NCBI RefSeq assembly: GCF_002934445.1
Contig: NZ_PTJE01000002.1
Location: 439,392-503,391, forward strand
Direction: 5' to 3'
DNA length: 64,000 nucleotides
Origin: Nonlabens xylanidelens
Lineage (GTDB): Bacteria > Bacteroidota > Bacteroidia > Flavobacteriales > Flavobacteriaceae
The position numbers and the translations under genes are program-made. Every line of letters begins with the position of its first letter. The first letter of the stretch is position 1. The notes under the pieces were generated by a model. That model was given only the letters and a program-made list of their open reading frames with translations. It had not been told where the DNA came from and did not search any database. This document shows, one piece after another, positions 24,111 through 32,899 of this stretch.

Positions 24111-24563
24111 ATGAAGAAACCAGAGTTTTTATACCTATTGCTTGGAGCTAGTTTTGTTTCATATCGTTTTGCAAAAAGATTTGTAAAGGATAAATTAAAA
24201 TCAGATTTTAGATATGATATTATTTTAAATTATTCAAATGATGATCCTGCTATGGAACAGTTTGATTTTTATCCAGAGGATAATGATAAAAGATTTTTCA
24301 ACCTTAATGAGAACGAAGTTGTCGATATATTATGTAGAAAAAACAAAGTTCCCGTATGGATAGATATTTCAGTATGTAAAGTAGATCGAAAATTTACAAC
24401 ATTCAATTTATTATGCGCAGGACGATACTCTGATAATCCTGATGAATATTATTATAAGAAAAATGGTTCAGGCCCATTCGGTATTAAAAGCCCAAATTTC
24501 CCACCTGGACATAATAAAGATGAAAAATTTAAACTCAAGAATTCTAATCAATTAAAGTTTTAA
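24111..24563 (+). CDS. Hypothetical protein
   Basis: The 150-residue protein begins MKKPEFLYLLLGASFVSYRF, a hydrophobic start that is not a normal cleavable signal, followed by a basic segment (RFVKDKLKSDFRYD). The body is rich in Asn, Asp and Tyr and has WIDISVCKVDRKFTTFNLL, a strand pair. The last 40 residues are Pro/Lys-rich (GIKSPNFPPGHNKDEKFKLK). I recognise no family. It begins two bases after the DUF1801 stop and so is probably in the same transcript. Confidence 0.6.
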   Translation: MKKPEFLYLLLGASFVSYRFAKRFVKDKLKSDFRYDIILNYSNDDPAMEQFDFYPEDNDKRFFNLNENEVVDILCRKNKVPVWIDISVCKVDRKFTTFNLLCAGRYSDNPDEYYYKKNGSGPFGIKSPNFPPGHNKDEKFKLKNSNQLKF

Positions 24564-24666
24564 GAATAATAACTTTCTAACCAAGGGGAAATAGGTTAAC
24601 CTAGAGACAAAAAAGGCAACACCAAAGGAGCAATTCAAATGGCTTGATGCGATTATAGAAAAAGAA

Positions 24667-25362
24667 CTAAGCTTTTTCAACAGCAATCTCAGCCCAAGAG
24701 ACTAACAATTCAAATTGTTCTTCTCTCGTCATTTTTGAAGTATCTAATAATTTTGCTTCTGGTAATTGAATAAGTGGACTATCTTCTCTTGTAGAATCTA
24801 TATGATCTCTTCCTATTACATTTTCTAGCACTTCTTCTAGGGAGACGTCATCACCTCTTTCTAGCAACTCTGCATAACGTCTTTGTGCACGTACTTCTGG
24901 TGCTGCGGTCATAAATACTTTAAGCTCTGCATCTGGAAAAACAACACTTCCTATGTCACGACCATCCATAACGATACCTTTCTCCTCACCCATTGCTTTT
25001 TGTTGTTCTACCAGCTTTGCACGCACTTCAGATATTTCTGCTACTTTACTTACTATACCACTTACTTCCAGCGTGCGTATTTGCTTTTCTATATTCTCAC
25101 CATTTAAATACACATCTGCACGATCTGTGTCTTTATTGTATTTAAAACTGATGTGAATATCTGGTAAAGATTCAACTAGCTTTTCAATATCTAAAGAACC
25201 TTTTGCGAGCAAGTTTTCGCGTAAAGCGTAAAAAGAAACCGCTCTATACATCGCACCAGTATCTACATAGACATATTGCAATTTTACAGCAAGTTGTTTT
25301 GCTGCTGTACTTTTACCAGTACTAGAATGTCCATCTATAGCGATTGTAATTTTCTTACTCAT
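24667..25362 (-). CDS. cmk: Cytidylate kinase
   Basis: The 231-residue protein has the P-loop AIDGHSSTGKST at 8-19, the CMP-binding VYVDTGAMYRAV at 31-42, and GIVMDGRDIGSVVFPDAEL near 129-147, the standard Cmk signature. A lid region with AQRRYAELLERG follows. It phosphorylates CMP and dCMP with ATP. It abuts porQ: the porQ stop lies one base before the cmk start, a pairing I recall from other Bacteroidota. A degenerate copy of the palindrome family lies in the gene near 25213-25228. Confidence 0.95.
   Translation of the reverse strand: MSKKITIAIDGHSSTGKSTAAKQLAVKLQYVYVDTGAMYRAVSFYALRENLLAKGSLDIEKLVESLPDIHISFKYNKDTDRADVYLNGENIEKQIRTLEVSGIVSKVAEISEVRAKLVEQQKAMGEEKGIVMDGRDIGSVVFPDAELKVFMTAAPEVRAQRRYAELLERGDDVSLEEVLENVIGRDHIDSTREDSPLIQLPEAKLLDTSKMTREEQFELLVSWAEIAVEKA
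25213..25228. repeat. Degenerate palindrome copy inside cmk
   Basis: GTTTTCGCGTAAAGCG differs from the family core by one substitution and one inserted T. It encodes part of YALREN in the cmk frame. It reads as a decayed copy. Confidence 0.45.
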
Positions 25363-26379
25363 TTATTGCAAATTTATATTAACCCCAAAAAGGCTCGTAT
25401 GTGACGCTAGTGTATACCTAGCATGTGTGTAACTAAATCTTAAATTATTCATTTTTAAAGAAAAACCAGCACTCACACCAGAAAAAGCTCTCGTGTTCTC
25501 TATGCGCAATTCTTCGGCTCTTCTAAAACTGTATCCTAAACGTACTTCAAAAACTTGTTCTGGAAAAATCTCTAATCCTAATACAGTATGTCTCAAAGCA
25601 TTGTTAATAAATCCAGGTTTCTCATCTGTCACATTACCATCTAGATCTGTTTGCGCGTTTGCCTCATTAACAAAGGCTATATTCCATTGTTGTAAATTCT
25701 CTAGAGTGACGTGCAGTCTTAAAGGAAGGTACTTCATGTTATTAGAAAAACCAGCCGATATCTCCAAAGGAAGATCTTCATAAATCTCATTATAAGGTGT
25801 AAATTGTGTCCCTAGATTACGTACAACTACCGCTGCACGTATAGCCTTATCTTCATTATAATATAAGAAACCTATATCTACCGCTCCACCAAAGGATGTG
25901 TAGATATCTAATTTTGAAGAAATGAATTTCAAGTTAGCCCCTACATAAAAGTCAGACCACGGTATATTATAAGCATAACCCATAGAGACGGCCACCTCAC
26001 TACCACCGAATTCTCCGGTAGAGTTACCTTGCTCGTCAAAACCATCAAATTTCCCGTAATTTAAGTAAGTAACACCGGCATGAAAGGTTTGCACGTGTCT
26101 ATCCCAGGTATAAGCATAACTAGCAGTACCATAATTTACATCTCCTAAATAATTGACATAATTGACCTGTAACTGATTATCCATTTTAGGATTAATAGTT
26201 GCCGGATTCAGGATTCCCGACGTAGGATCATAATCTACAGCAGTAAGTACCCTACCACCTAGAGCTGCTTGCTTTGTTCCAGATACCAAGTTTAAGAACT
26301 GGTATGTAGATTTTCCTCCTATTTGCGCTTTCGCGAAAGCGGAACATAACAAAATAACAAGAAACAAGTGACGCATCAA
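25363..26379 (-). CDS. porQ: Type IX secretion system protein PorQ
   Basis: The 338-residue protein has a signal peptide (ending SAFAKAQ) whose last part is encoded by a palindrome copy. The mature protein is an outer-membrane barrel of the PorP/PorV/PorQ type: GKSTYQFLNLVSGTKQAALG near 22-41 is the PorQ N-terminal block. It continues with alternating strands (VNYVNYLGDVNYGTASYAYT) to the end at FGVNINLQ. PorQ belongs to the T9SS attachment complex that anchors cargo on the surface. The tight link to cmk is seen in other Bacteroidota. Two adjacent ATG codons start the gene. Confidence 0.85.
   Translation of the reverse strand: MMRHLFLVILLCSAFAKAQIGGKSTYQFLNLVSGTKQAALGGRVLTAVDYDPTSGILNPATINPKMDNQLQVNYVNYLGDVNYGTASYAYTWDRHVQTFHAGVTYLNYGKFDGFDEQGNSTGEFGGSEVAVSMGYAYNIPWSDFYVGANLKFISSKLDIYTSFGGAVDIGFLYYNEDKAIRAAVVVRNLGTQFTPYNEIYEDLPLEISAGFSNNMKYLPLRLHVTLENLQQWNIAFVNEANAQTDLDGNVTDEKPGFINNALRHTVLGLEIFPEQVFEVRLGYSFRRAEELRIENTRAFSGVSAGFSLKMNNLRFSYTHARYTLASHTSLFGVNINLQ
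26326..26341. repeat. CGCTTTCGCGAAAGCG palindrome, copy 7, inside the porQ signal sequence
   Basis: This perfect 16-bp palindrome is read in the porQ frame as Ala-Phe-Ala-Lys-Ala, giving the signal-peptidase site SAFAKA-Q. Confidence 0.9.
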
Positions 26380-26455
26380 TGGTTTTTCAATAACTGCAAA
26401 TGAATAACGCTTGCAAGTTTAATTTATTTTTATGTGAAGTAAGGTATTTTAAAGT

Positions 26456-27784
26456 TTAATCTATTGCCTCTATGCGTACTATTCCATCTTCTTCTATGGA
26501 TAATAGTTTCACATTGTGCAATTGGTTTACAAATTCTGGATTCCAGTAAGTTTTTACTTTTACATAATTCTCTGTAAATCCATGAATAAAGCCCTCTTTA
26601 TTCTCTGCTTCCCATAATACTGTTTTAGTCTTCCCTAACTGACTTTCATAAAAAGAACGACGTTTCTTTACAGACAGACCACGTAGCATTTTAGATCTTT
26701 TTTTACGTACGTTAATAGGTACAGCACCTTCCATAGTAGCGGCTGGTGTGTTTTCTCTTTCTGAATACGTGAATACATGTAGATATGAGAGATCTAGTTC
26801 ACTTAAATAATTATAAGTATCTAGAAAATGGTCGTCTGTCTCTCCTGGAAATCCTACTATCACATCTACACCTATACAACAGTCTGGCATCACTTCTTTA
26901 ATCTTACTGACACGATCTGTATATAACTCTCGATTATAGCGACGCTTCATCTTACCTAACAACTCGTTATTACCGACTTGTAATGGTATATGGAAATGAG
27001 GCACAAAGGCATTTGCTCCAGAGACAAATTCTATAGTCTCATTCTTCAATAAGTTAGGTTCTATAGAAGAAATACGTAAACGCTCTATTCCTTTTACTGT
27101 ATCTAGTGCGTGAACTAGATCTAGAAAAGTATGCTCATGACGTTTATTACCGTGCTCGCCTTTTCCATAATCACCTATATTAACACCTGTAAGGACTATT
27201 TCTTTAATCCCTTGCTCGCTTATCTGTCTTGCATTATCCATTACATTTTGTAAAGTATCACTACGCGAGATTCCACGAGCTAGCGGTATGGTGCAGTATG
27301 TACATTTATAATCACAACCGTCTTGCACTTTTAGAAAAGCCCTAGTTCTATCACCTATAGAGTAAGATCCTACGTAAAAATCTGCCTCATCTATTTCACA
27401 AGAATGTACTTGTGCTGGTTCTTCCTTAGACAGCTGATTAAGATAATCGGTAATTTTAAATTTTTCTGTAGCACCTAGAACAAGATCTACGCCATCTACA
27501 GCGGCCAGTTCTTCTGGTTTTAATTGCGCATAACAACCTACTGCTATAACAAAAGCATCTTCATTTACCTTCTGCGCTTTTTTAACCACAGATTTAAAAC
27601 GTTTATCTGCATTTTCTGTAACACTGCAGGTATTCACCACATAGATATCTGCTTTTTCTTCAAAGTCTACTCTACCAAAACCTTCTTGTTCAAAAGAACG
27701 TGCAATGGTACTGGTCTCACTAAAATTAAGTTTACAACCTAATGTGTAAAAAGCGACTGATTTTGTAGCTGTCTCTACGGGCAT
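26456..27784 (-). CDS. mtaB: tRNA t6A37 methylthiotransferase MtaB
   Basis: The 442-residue protein has an N-terminal UPF0004 domain with three cluster cysteines (C17, C53 and C84) and a radical-SAM domain with the CxxxCxxC motif at C157, C161 and C164 (DGCDYKCTYCTIPLARG). A C-terminal TRAM-like domain completes it. MtaB adds a methylthio group to N6-threonylcarbamoyl-A37 of tRNAs reading ANN codons. It is the MtaB subtype by its start TLGCKLNFSETS. It has a TAnnTTTG element immediately upstream. Confidence 0.92.
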   Translation of the reverse strand: MPVETATKSVAFYTLGCKLNFSETSTIARSFEQEGFGRVDFEEKADIYVVNTCSVTENADKRFKSVVKKAQKVNEDAFVIAVGCYAQLKPEELAAVDGVDLVLGATEKFKITDYLNQLSKEEPAQVHSCEIDEADFYVGSYSIGDRTRAFLKVQDGCDYKCTYCTIPLARGISRSDTLQNVMDNARQISEQGIKEIVLTGVNIGDYGKGEHGNKRHEHTFLDLVHALDTVKGIERLRISSIEPNLLKNETIEFVSGANAFVPHFHIPLQVGNNELLGKMKRRYNRELYTDRVSKIKEVMPDCCIGVDVIVGFPGETDDHFLDTYNYLSELDLSYLHVFTYSERENTPAATMEGAVPINVRKKRSKMLRGLSVKKRRSFYESQLGKTKTVLWEAENKEGFIHGFTENYVKVKTYWNPEFVNQLHNVKLLSIEEDGIVRIEAID

Positions 27785-27807
27785 ATTCTGTTATGATTTA
27801 AGGGCTG

Positions 27808-27815
27808 CAAAGATA
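27808..27815 (-). promoter_or_regulatory. -7 element of the mtaB promoter
   Basis: TATCTTTG on the minus strand is an exact TAnnTTTG, 23 bases before the mtaB ATG. Confidence 0.55.
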
Positions 27816-27884
27816 GTTTTTTAGTCGCAGAATTTTATTGCTACTACAGAGACTGTTTTACGGTACTGGTTATGATGTTGTTTC

Positions 27885-27900
27885 CGCTTTCGCGAAAGCG
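27885..27900. repeat. CGCTTTCGCGAAAGCG palindrome, copy 8
   Basis: This is a perfect 16-bp palindrome in the gap between mtaB and the SnoaL-like gene. Confidence 0.9.
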
Positions 27901-27947
27901 AGTTCTCCATCAAAAAAACAAGATAATTTAAAGCGATAGAATTAAAT

Positions 27948-28310
27948 TTATTCTTCTGTATCATAGAAAAATTGCTCTCTCCATATTTTACCGTTTTTTA
28001 CCTGATACACTCCTATTTCATTCATTTGAGAACGATGACCGCTAGGTTTGTGCGTCGTATCCATCCAGAAGGTAACAGCAAAATGACCGTCTGCAACTAC
28101 AGGATCTGACACCTTATTGCCATGTACTTCAAAATTTTCTTTCCACCACTGCCCTTTTTTCTGTAAACCATCAAAACCTTTTACTTCTTTCATAGGCTCT
28201 GACATTTCTACACTGGTTATTTCTGGACTGTACAACTCTTCATAAGCTTTATGCTCTTCATTATTACGGCAGTATGCTACTAGTTGGTTTGCTACTTCTC
28301 TGGTGGTCAT
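27948..28310 (-). CDS. SnoaL/NTF2-like protein
   Basis: I prefer the ATG at 28310, giving MTTREVANQLVAYCRNNEEH (120 residues); an upstream ATG at 28334 adds eight residues. The protein has the small cone-shaped NTF2-like pattern: an N-terminal helix pair, a linker (SPEITSVEMSEPMKEVKGFD), then sheets GHFAVTFWMDTTHKP and MNEIGVYQVKNGKIWREQFF. Members of the family are enzymes or binding proteins with many substrates, so none can be named. It is a single gene, with no clear promoter element. Confidence 0.75.
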   Translation of the reverse strand: MTTREVANQLVAYCRNNEEHKAYEELYSPEITSVEMSEPMKEVKGFDGLQKKGQWWKENFEVHGNKVSDPVVADGHFAVTFWMDTTHKPSGHRSQMNEIGVYQVKNGKIWREQFFYDTEE

Positions 28311-28480
28311 GATAGTATATTTTATATTAAGCACTTAAATGTACCCTTTTTATTTTTATAGGAGCAACTTATTTAACGGTATTTAAGTAGAGATAACCGT
28401 TTACCTAGTGCATATAATTTAATAGAATGAAAAGTTAACAATTCTTGTTATAAATCCACAGGGTTCACGACCTTTGTAGT

Positions 28481-29089
28481 ATGAAAATGAAAGCCGAAAA
28501 GAAATTTACACTAGGTCTTAAATTACCCACTGATCCACGATGGGCAGATATTTCTACCATAAGCCTACAACACATTCTTACCGACCATGCTTTTTGTGAA
28601 CAAAAGGCAACAAGTAATATTATATCGTTAATACAACAATATTCTGAACGTGAAGGTATTGTAGAACTCTTATCACCTGTAGTTACTGAAGAATGGGGCC
28701 ATTTTAGAATGGTTATTGCAAAGTTAAAAGAACGAGGTCTGGAACTAGGTTTACAAAGACAGGATGAATATGTAAAAAAACTGGTCAAAGGAAAGAAAAA
28801 AGGCCAAAGCCGTGAAGGGTATTTTCTAGATCAACTGCTTATTTGTGCCATGATAGAAGCTCGCAGTTGTGAGCGTTTTAAAACATTATGGCAAAATCTA
28901 GATGATACAGATTTACAAGAGTTCTATTATAAATTTATGGTTGCCGAAGCCTCTCATTACAAACTCTTTTTAGAACTTGCAAAAATGCATTTTCCTGAAG
29001 ATGACGTCATGGTACGCTGGAACTACTGGTTAGATTATGAAGCTAGCTTTATAAGCGATCTAGAAGTACGTGGTGATAGGTTACATTAA
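28481..29089 (+). CDS. miaE: tRNA ms2io6A37 hydroxylase, MiaE-like
   Basis: The 202-residue protein has a ferritin-like four-helix diiron fold. Ligands line up as E40, ExxH at E71-H74 (TEEWGHF), E126 (MIEARSCERF) and ExxH at E156-H159 (AEASHYKLF). MiaE hydroxylates the isopentenyl group of ms2i6A37 in an O2-dependent reaction. A second in-frame ATG lies six bases later. It lies on the opposite strand near mtaB, another modifier of A37, and starts a short run with heme A synthase. Confidence 0.88.
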   Translation: MKMKAEKKFTLGLKLPTDPRWADISTISLQHILTDHAFCEQKATSNIISLIQQYSEREGIVELLSPVVTEEWGHFRMVIAKLKERGLELGLQRQDEYVKKLVKGKKKGQSREGYFLDQLLICAMIEARSCERFKTLWQNLDDTDLQEFYYKFMVAEASHYKLFLELAKMHFPEDDVMVRWNYWLDYEASFISDLEVRGDRLH

Positions 29090-29118
29090 TTAAAAAGGTT
29101 ACAAAAGAAACGATTGCA

Positions 29119-30171
29119 ATGAATAAAACTATTCAAAATTTCTTCTCAGAAAAAAGATACCGTCAGTGGCTATCTCTCAGCATCTTACTAATTTATCTTA
29201 TAGTTATCGCTGGCGCTGTGGTGCGCATGACTGGTAGCGGTATGGGATGTCCAGACTGGCCTAAGTGTTTTGGTTATTTAATACCACCGACAGAGCAATC
29301 TCAAATAGAGTTCTCACCAGAAACACCGTACAAAGAAGGAATGGTGATTATAGTAGACGAAGAACTGCGTGTAGCCAAAGATGATTTTTTCTCTACAAAA
29401 ACCTTTTCTGAAAAAAATTGGGAGCCTTATACTAAACATGACTATGCTCTTTTTAATGTTTACCACACCTGGACGGAGTATGTTAACCGACTGGTAGGCG
29501 CACTAGGTGGTCTGGTAGTTTTGATCATGTTTATATTTTCATTGCGTTATATAAAGAAGAGACCATGGATAACTATTTTAAGCTTTGTGGCTGTAATATC
29601 CATGGTGGTGCAGGCTGTCATAGGTAAAATAGTTGTAGACACTCATTTATCTCCAGCATTGATCACCTTTCATATGATAGTAGCGTTGCTTATCGTAGGA
29701 TTATTGATTTATCTATTACATGAGGTAAAACCTATTGATTACCGTTTTAAATCTAATAAGAAAATGGCTCAATTTGCTGCTTTACTTATTATTCTAACTC
29801 TCGTACAAGTAGCAATGGGGACACAAGTTAGACAGTTTATAGACCATCAAGTAGATTTACTAGGCTATCCATTAAGCTCTACATGGTTAGAAAATGGACC
29901 GTTAGTTTTTATTATACATAGAAGTTACTCTATTTTATTAGTAATCGCACATATTTGGTTTTTCTACCAGATGATACAGAAATTTCAACATCCTAAAACT
30001 CCATACTATCTGCTAGCAAGTTTATTTGTCATCACCATTTTAAGCGGTGTTTTTATGAATTACCTAGATTTTCCTTTTGGTTCTCAGGCAGTTCATTTAG
30101 TTATCGCCTCTTTAATCTTAGGCGTACAGTTCTATTTATGGATGCGATTAAGGGTCGCACTAAAATCATAA
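29119..30171 (+). CDS. ctaA: Heme A synthase (COX15/CtaA)
   Basis: The 350-residue membrane protein has about eight helices. It begins WLSLSILLIYLIVIAGAVVR and contains MTGSGMGCPDWPKCFG, the COX15 block after helix 1, with conserved His residues in helices: YHTWTEYVNRLVGAL, TFHMIVALL, IIHRSYSILL and QAVHLVIASL. It oxidises the C8 methyl group of heme O to give heme A for cytochrome aa3 oxidase, in the cytoplasmic membrane. A long periplasmic insert (about residues 55-110) after helix 1 carries charged residues and is typical of this family in Bacteroidota. Confidence 0.9.
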   Translation: MNKTIQNFFSEKRYRQWLSLSILLIYLIVIAGAVVRMTGSGMGCPDWPKCFGYLIPPTEQSQIEFSPETPYKEGMVIIVDEELRVAKDDFFSTKTFSEKNWEPYTKHDYALFNVYHTWTEYVNRLVGALGGLVVLIMFIFSLRYIKKRPWITILSFVAVISMVVQAVIGKIVVDTHLSPALITFHMIVALLIVGLLIYLLHEVKPIDYRFKSNKKMAQFAALLIILTLVQVAMGTQVRQFIDHQVDLLGYPLSSTWLENGPLVFIIHRSYSILLVIAHIWFFYQMIQKFQHPKTPYYLLASLFVITILSGVFMNYLDFPFGSQAVHLVIASLILGVQFYLWMRLRVALKS

Positions 30172-30187
30172 TATAAACAGCACGATA

Positions 30188-30212
30188 AGTAACATGTGTC
30201 ACATAAGTTACT
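30188..30212. promoter_or_regulatory. Palindromic operator-like site upstream of dps
   Basis: AGTAAC-ATGTG-T-CACAT-AA-GTTACT forms an almost perfect palindrome 64 bases before the dps ATG. A weak -7-like element (TAACTTTA, 30225-30232) follows it. It could bind a peroxide- or metal-responsive regulator; no regulator gene is nearby. Confidence 0.5.
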
Positions 30213-30275
30213 ATAGATAAAGACTAACTTTATATCAAATAATTAAGAACCCACACAATATTAAAATTATACACC

Positions 30276-30752
30276 ATGAAAAATACCAACTTAATAGGAC
30301 TCGACAGCGACAAAGCAAAAGAACTAGCTGAAAAATTAAATGAACTTCTAGCTAATTACTCCATATTCTATCAAAACACCAGAGGTTATCACTGGAATAT
30401 TAAAGGAGAAAAGTTTTTTGAACTACACGTAAAATTTGAAGAATTATACAATGACCTTGTTCTTAAAATAGATGAAGTTGCTGAAAGAATCCTGACACTA
30501 GGTCACACTCCTAAACACAATTATGCAGATTATAGAGCTGCTTCTCAAATTAAAGAAAGTGCACAAGTAAGTGATGGTATTGTAGCTGTAGAAGACATTT
30601 TATCTTCTTTTCAAACTATAATTATCCTTCAACGTGAATTACTATCCCTTTCTTCTGATGCTGACGACGAAGGTACTAGCGCCTTAATGAGTGATTACAT
30701 AAGCTCACAAGAAAAACTAGTATGGATGTATTCTTCATTCTTAAATAAATAA
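30276..30752 (+). CDS. dps: Dps-family ferroxidase/DNA-protection protein
   Basis: The 158-residue four-helix protein has the intersubunit ferroxidase ligands at the exact Dps spacing: H39, H51, E55, D66 and E70 (YHWNIKGEKFFELHVKFEEL, then KIDEVAE). Position 55 is Glu where many Dps proteins have Asp. Dodecameric Dps oxidises Fe(II) with peroxide and stores iron, protecting DNA. It has no long basic tail, so DNA binding would be weak. It is single, preceded by a palindromic operator candidate and followed by a strong terminator. Confidence 0.95.
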   Translation: MKNTNLIGLDSDKAKELAEKLNELLANYSIFYQNTRGYHWNIKGEKFFELHVKFEELYNDLVLKIDEVAERILTLGHTPKHNYADYRAASQIKESAQVSDGIVAVEDILSSFQTIIILQRELLSLSSDADDEGTSALMSDYISSQEKLVWMYSSFLNK

Positions 30753-30783
30753 AAAATGTAAACCATTATTTATATAGAAATAA

Positions 30784-30823
30784 AACTCTCATAATCCTTA
30801 ACAAGATTACGAGAGTTTTTTTT
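30784..30823 (+). terminator. dps terminator
   Basis: AACTCTCATAATC (30784-30796) pairs with GATTACGAGAGTT (30805-30817) with one mismatch, followed by a T-run to 30823. Confidence 0.9.
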
Positions 30824-30909
30824 ATGAAATTCTTATCAAATATTTGAGCTTTCCATGAACTATATCTATCAATCTAACGTTTTAAATAAAAGCATTAAAC
30901 AACATACTC

Positions 30910-31137
30910 ATGGCAGAACAAGTAAGAATATACACAGCAAGTGCTATAACAATTAACAGACTAGCACAATTACTAGAAGAACAAAACATACCTTCTATTA
31001 TAAAAAACAATCAAGAATCTGGTAGACTAGCCGGTTTTGGCACCACAGCAGAAAGTGTAGAACTATACATTCTAGATACTGATGTAGAAAAAGCGCAAAA
31101 AGTAGTAGATGTTTTTAAATCAGTTAACAACATTTAG
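30910..31137 (+). CDS. DUF2007 putative signal-transducing protein
   Basis: The 75-residue protein has the DUF2007 pattern: a strand QVRIYTASAITINRLAQLLE, a second segment IPSIIKNNQESG, and a helix-strand end VELYILDTDVEKAQKVVDVF. The fold is a small alpha-beta domain related to the ACT-like group, with about the family's usual length. It is free-standing, and its role is not established. It is a single gene with a 140-base gap on its right that carries the promoter of the next gene. Confidence 0.8.
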   Translation: MAEQVRIYTASAITINRLAQLLEEQNIPSIIKNNQESGRLAGFGTTAESVELYILDTDVEKAQKVVDVFKSVNNI

Positions 31138-31246
31138 AAATGTACTTATCCATAATATAATAGAACTTATTTTCCCCATGTTATTTAACAGGTTAAATAC
31201 TGAAATTCCTACTAATCATAATAACATAGATCAGGTTCAAAATTCA

Positions 31247-31254
31247 TATCTTTG
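31247..31254 (+). promoter_or_regulatory. -7 element upstream of the pRiA4b ORF3-like gene
   Basis: TATCTTTG is an exact TAnnTTTG match 22 bases before the ATG at 31277. Confidence 0.55.
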
Positions 31255-31276
31255 CCATCCTTAAAAATTGAAGTAA

Positions 31277-31807
31277 ATGATCTATAGATTAAGAGTTCTT
31301 CTTGATGCAAATGACGACTGTTTTAGAGACATAGAAATTGATGCTAACAGCACACTTGAAGAGTTTCACAACGTTATTGTACAGTCCTTTCAACTAGAAG
31401 GAGATGAAATGGCTAGTTTCTATGCCAGTGATGAAGAATGGAATCAAGGTGAAGAGTATTGCCTATTTGATATGAGTGGCGGTATGGCACCAGTTAAGAA
31501 AATGGCCGACACTTTATTAGAAAACGCCATGAGTAAAACTAAGACTAGGATGATCTATATTTATGACTTCTTAAGTCTATGGACGTTCTCTGTAGAACTA
31601 GCAGATATTGTTAGTAATGTATCTGGAACAGCCTATCCACAGGTAATATTTTCTGTCGGTGAATTACCTGATAACGCTCCTGACAAAGAGTTTGAAGCAG
31701 ACCCTCGTTTTCATGAAGATGGAGAAGAAGAATATCGTGGTGATATAGATGATGGTGATGACGAGTTCTATGATGAGCATTCCTTTGACGAAAACGACCT
31801 ATACTAG
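31277..31807 (+). CDS. pRiA4b ORF3-family protein
   Basis: The 176-residue protein matches the plasmid pRiA4b ORF-3 domain: IYRLRVLLDANDDCFRDIEI, TLEEFHNVIVQSFQLEG, the surface patch ASFYASDEEWNQGEE and MIYIYDFLSLWTFSVELADI. The last 40 residues are strongly acidic (DGEEEYRGDIDDGDDEFYDE). The family name comes from a plasmid ORF, and function is unknown; it also occurs in plain chromosomal contexts. The next gene, a nucleoid-associated protein, starts three bases after the stop, so a two-gene operon is likely. Confidence 0.8.
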   Translation: MIYRLRVLLDANDDCFRDIEIDANSTLEEFHNVIVQSFQLEGDEMASFYASDEEWNQGEEYCLFDMSGGMAPVKKMADTLLENAMSKTKTRMIYIYDFLSLWTFSVELADIVSNVSGTAYPQVIFSVGELPDNAPDKEFEADPRFHEDGEEEYRGDIDDGDDEFYDEHSFDENDLY

Positions 31808-31810
31808 CCT

Positions 31811-32869
31811 ATGATTAATTTATTTAACACTAGAATTGAAAACCTAGCCATACATCGTGTAGGTAATAAGAATAAAGGAGAACACCTTCTTACGTCAGAT
31901 AACACCACACCGCTAGATGACGAGATGCATTCTCTTTTAAAGGAATATTTTTTAAAATCTTTCCGCTCTAAAGAAGAGGCTTATTATAGTTTCACACATG
32001 AAGATGACTTAGAGTTTCATGAGATGTACGCTTACGCGAAAGCGATATTCTCAACACCAGCTTCTTTACTAGAAAATAGTAAAAAGATGGCAAAACACTT
32101 ATACCAGCAGTCAGACCATCCACACATAAGAAGTGGTGAGATATACATATGTTACTTTGATAATGTAATGGTGGACAACAATAAAACTGATGCAATAGGT
32201 ATTTTTAAGAGTGAGATAAAACAAGAGTTTTTACAATTTGAAGAAGGAGAGTCTGATTTAAAGATGATCTTACAACAAGGAGTGAACTTAAATAAACTTG
32301 ATAAAGGTGCCATCATATTTAATGTCGAAGAAGAAGTAGGGTACAAAATCCTTTCTGTAGATTCTAACCGTTATGATGCAAAATACTGGCTAGAGAGTTT
32401 CCTAGGTGTAGATGTTTTTGAAGATGAAAACTTCTTTACTAAGAAATATTTGAAATTTTGTCAAGACTTTGCAAAAGACGTAGTTCTACCTGCAGAGGAT
32501 AAGAAGGAAGAAGTAATGTTTATGAATCGTGCAGTAAATCATTTTGCAAAAAATGACACTTTTGAAGAATCTGCCTTTTTAAATGAAACATTAGATAACC
32601 CAGATCTAATTCCAGAATTTAAAAATTATAAAGTAGATCAAGGTGCAAAACACTCTATAGAAGATGTGTCTAGTTTTCCTATCTCTAACACTGCCGTAAG
32701 TGCAGCTCGTAAAGGAATAAAAAGTGTTATTAATCTAGACACTCATGTTCAAATAAAAATGGACTTTACTAATCCTGATAGTGCAGATAAGTTTATTGAA
32801 AAAGGATGGGACGAAGAAAAACAGATGTATTACTATCTAGTTTACTTTAATCGTGAAGAAAAGAAATAA
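31811..32869 (+). CDS. Nucleoid-associated protein, NdpA/YejK family
   Basis: The 352-residue protein has the 37-kDa nucleoid-associated domain: LFNTRIENLAIHRVGNKNKG at the N-terminus, DEMHSLLKEYFLKSFRSKEE, then QSDHPHIRSGEIYICYFDNV and ISNTAVSAARKGIKSVINLD. Members bind the chromosome or decatenation machinery in E. coli; the role in Bacteroidota is inferred from the family. It is downstream of the ORF3-like gene in a probable operon. A degenerate palindrome copy at 32029-32044 encodes Tyr-Ala-Lys-Ala. Confidence 0.8.
   Translation: MINLFNTRIENLAIHRVGNKNKGEHLLTSDNTTPLDDEMHSLLKEYFLKSFRSKEEAYYSFTHEDDLEFHEMYAYAKAIFSTPASLLENSKKMAKHLYQQSDHPHIRSGEIYICYFDNVMVDNNKTDAIGIFKSEIKQEFLQFEEGESDLKMILQQGVNLNKLDKGAIIFNVEEEVGYKILSVDSNRYDAKYWLESFLGVDVFEDENFFTKKYLKFCQDFAKDVVLPAEDKKEEVMFMNRAVNHFAKNDTFEESAFLNETLDNPDLIPEFKNYKVDQGAKHSIEDVSSFPISNTAVSAARKGIKSVINLDTHVQIKMDFTNPDSADKFIEKGWDEEKQMYYYLVYFNREEKK
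32029..32044. repeat. Degenerate palindrome copy inside the nucleoid-protein gene
   Basis: CGCTTACGCGAAAGCG differs from the family 16-mer at one base. It is read as part of Ala-Tyr-Ala-Lys-Ala. Confidence 0.6.
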
Positions 32870-32899
32870 ACTTTTTTACCCATACTTAAAAAATTAAAA

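Noticed and set aside
24597-24696. Fragment of a coding frame reading KKATPKEQFKWLDAIIEKEL
   Set aside because: It has no start codon, overlaps the end of cmk and lacks any recognisable domain. It may be a gene remnant, but the support is too weak to list as a pseudogene.
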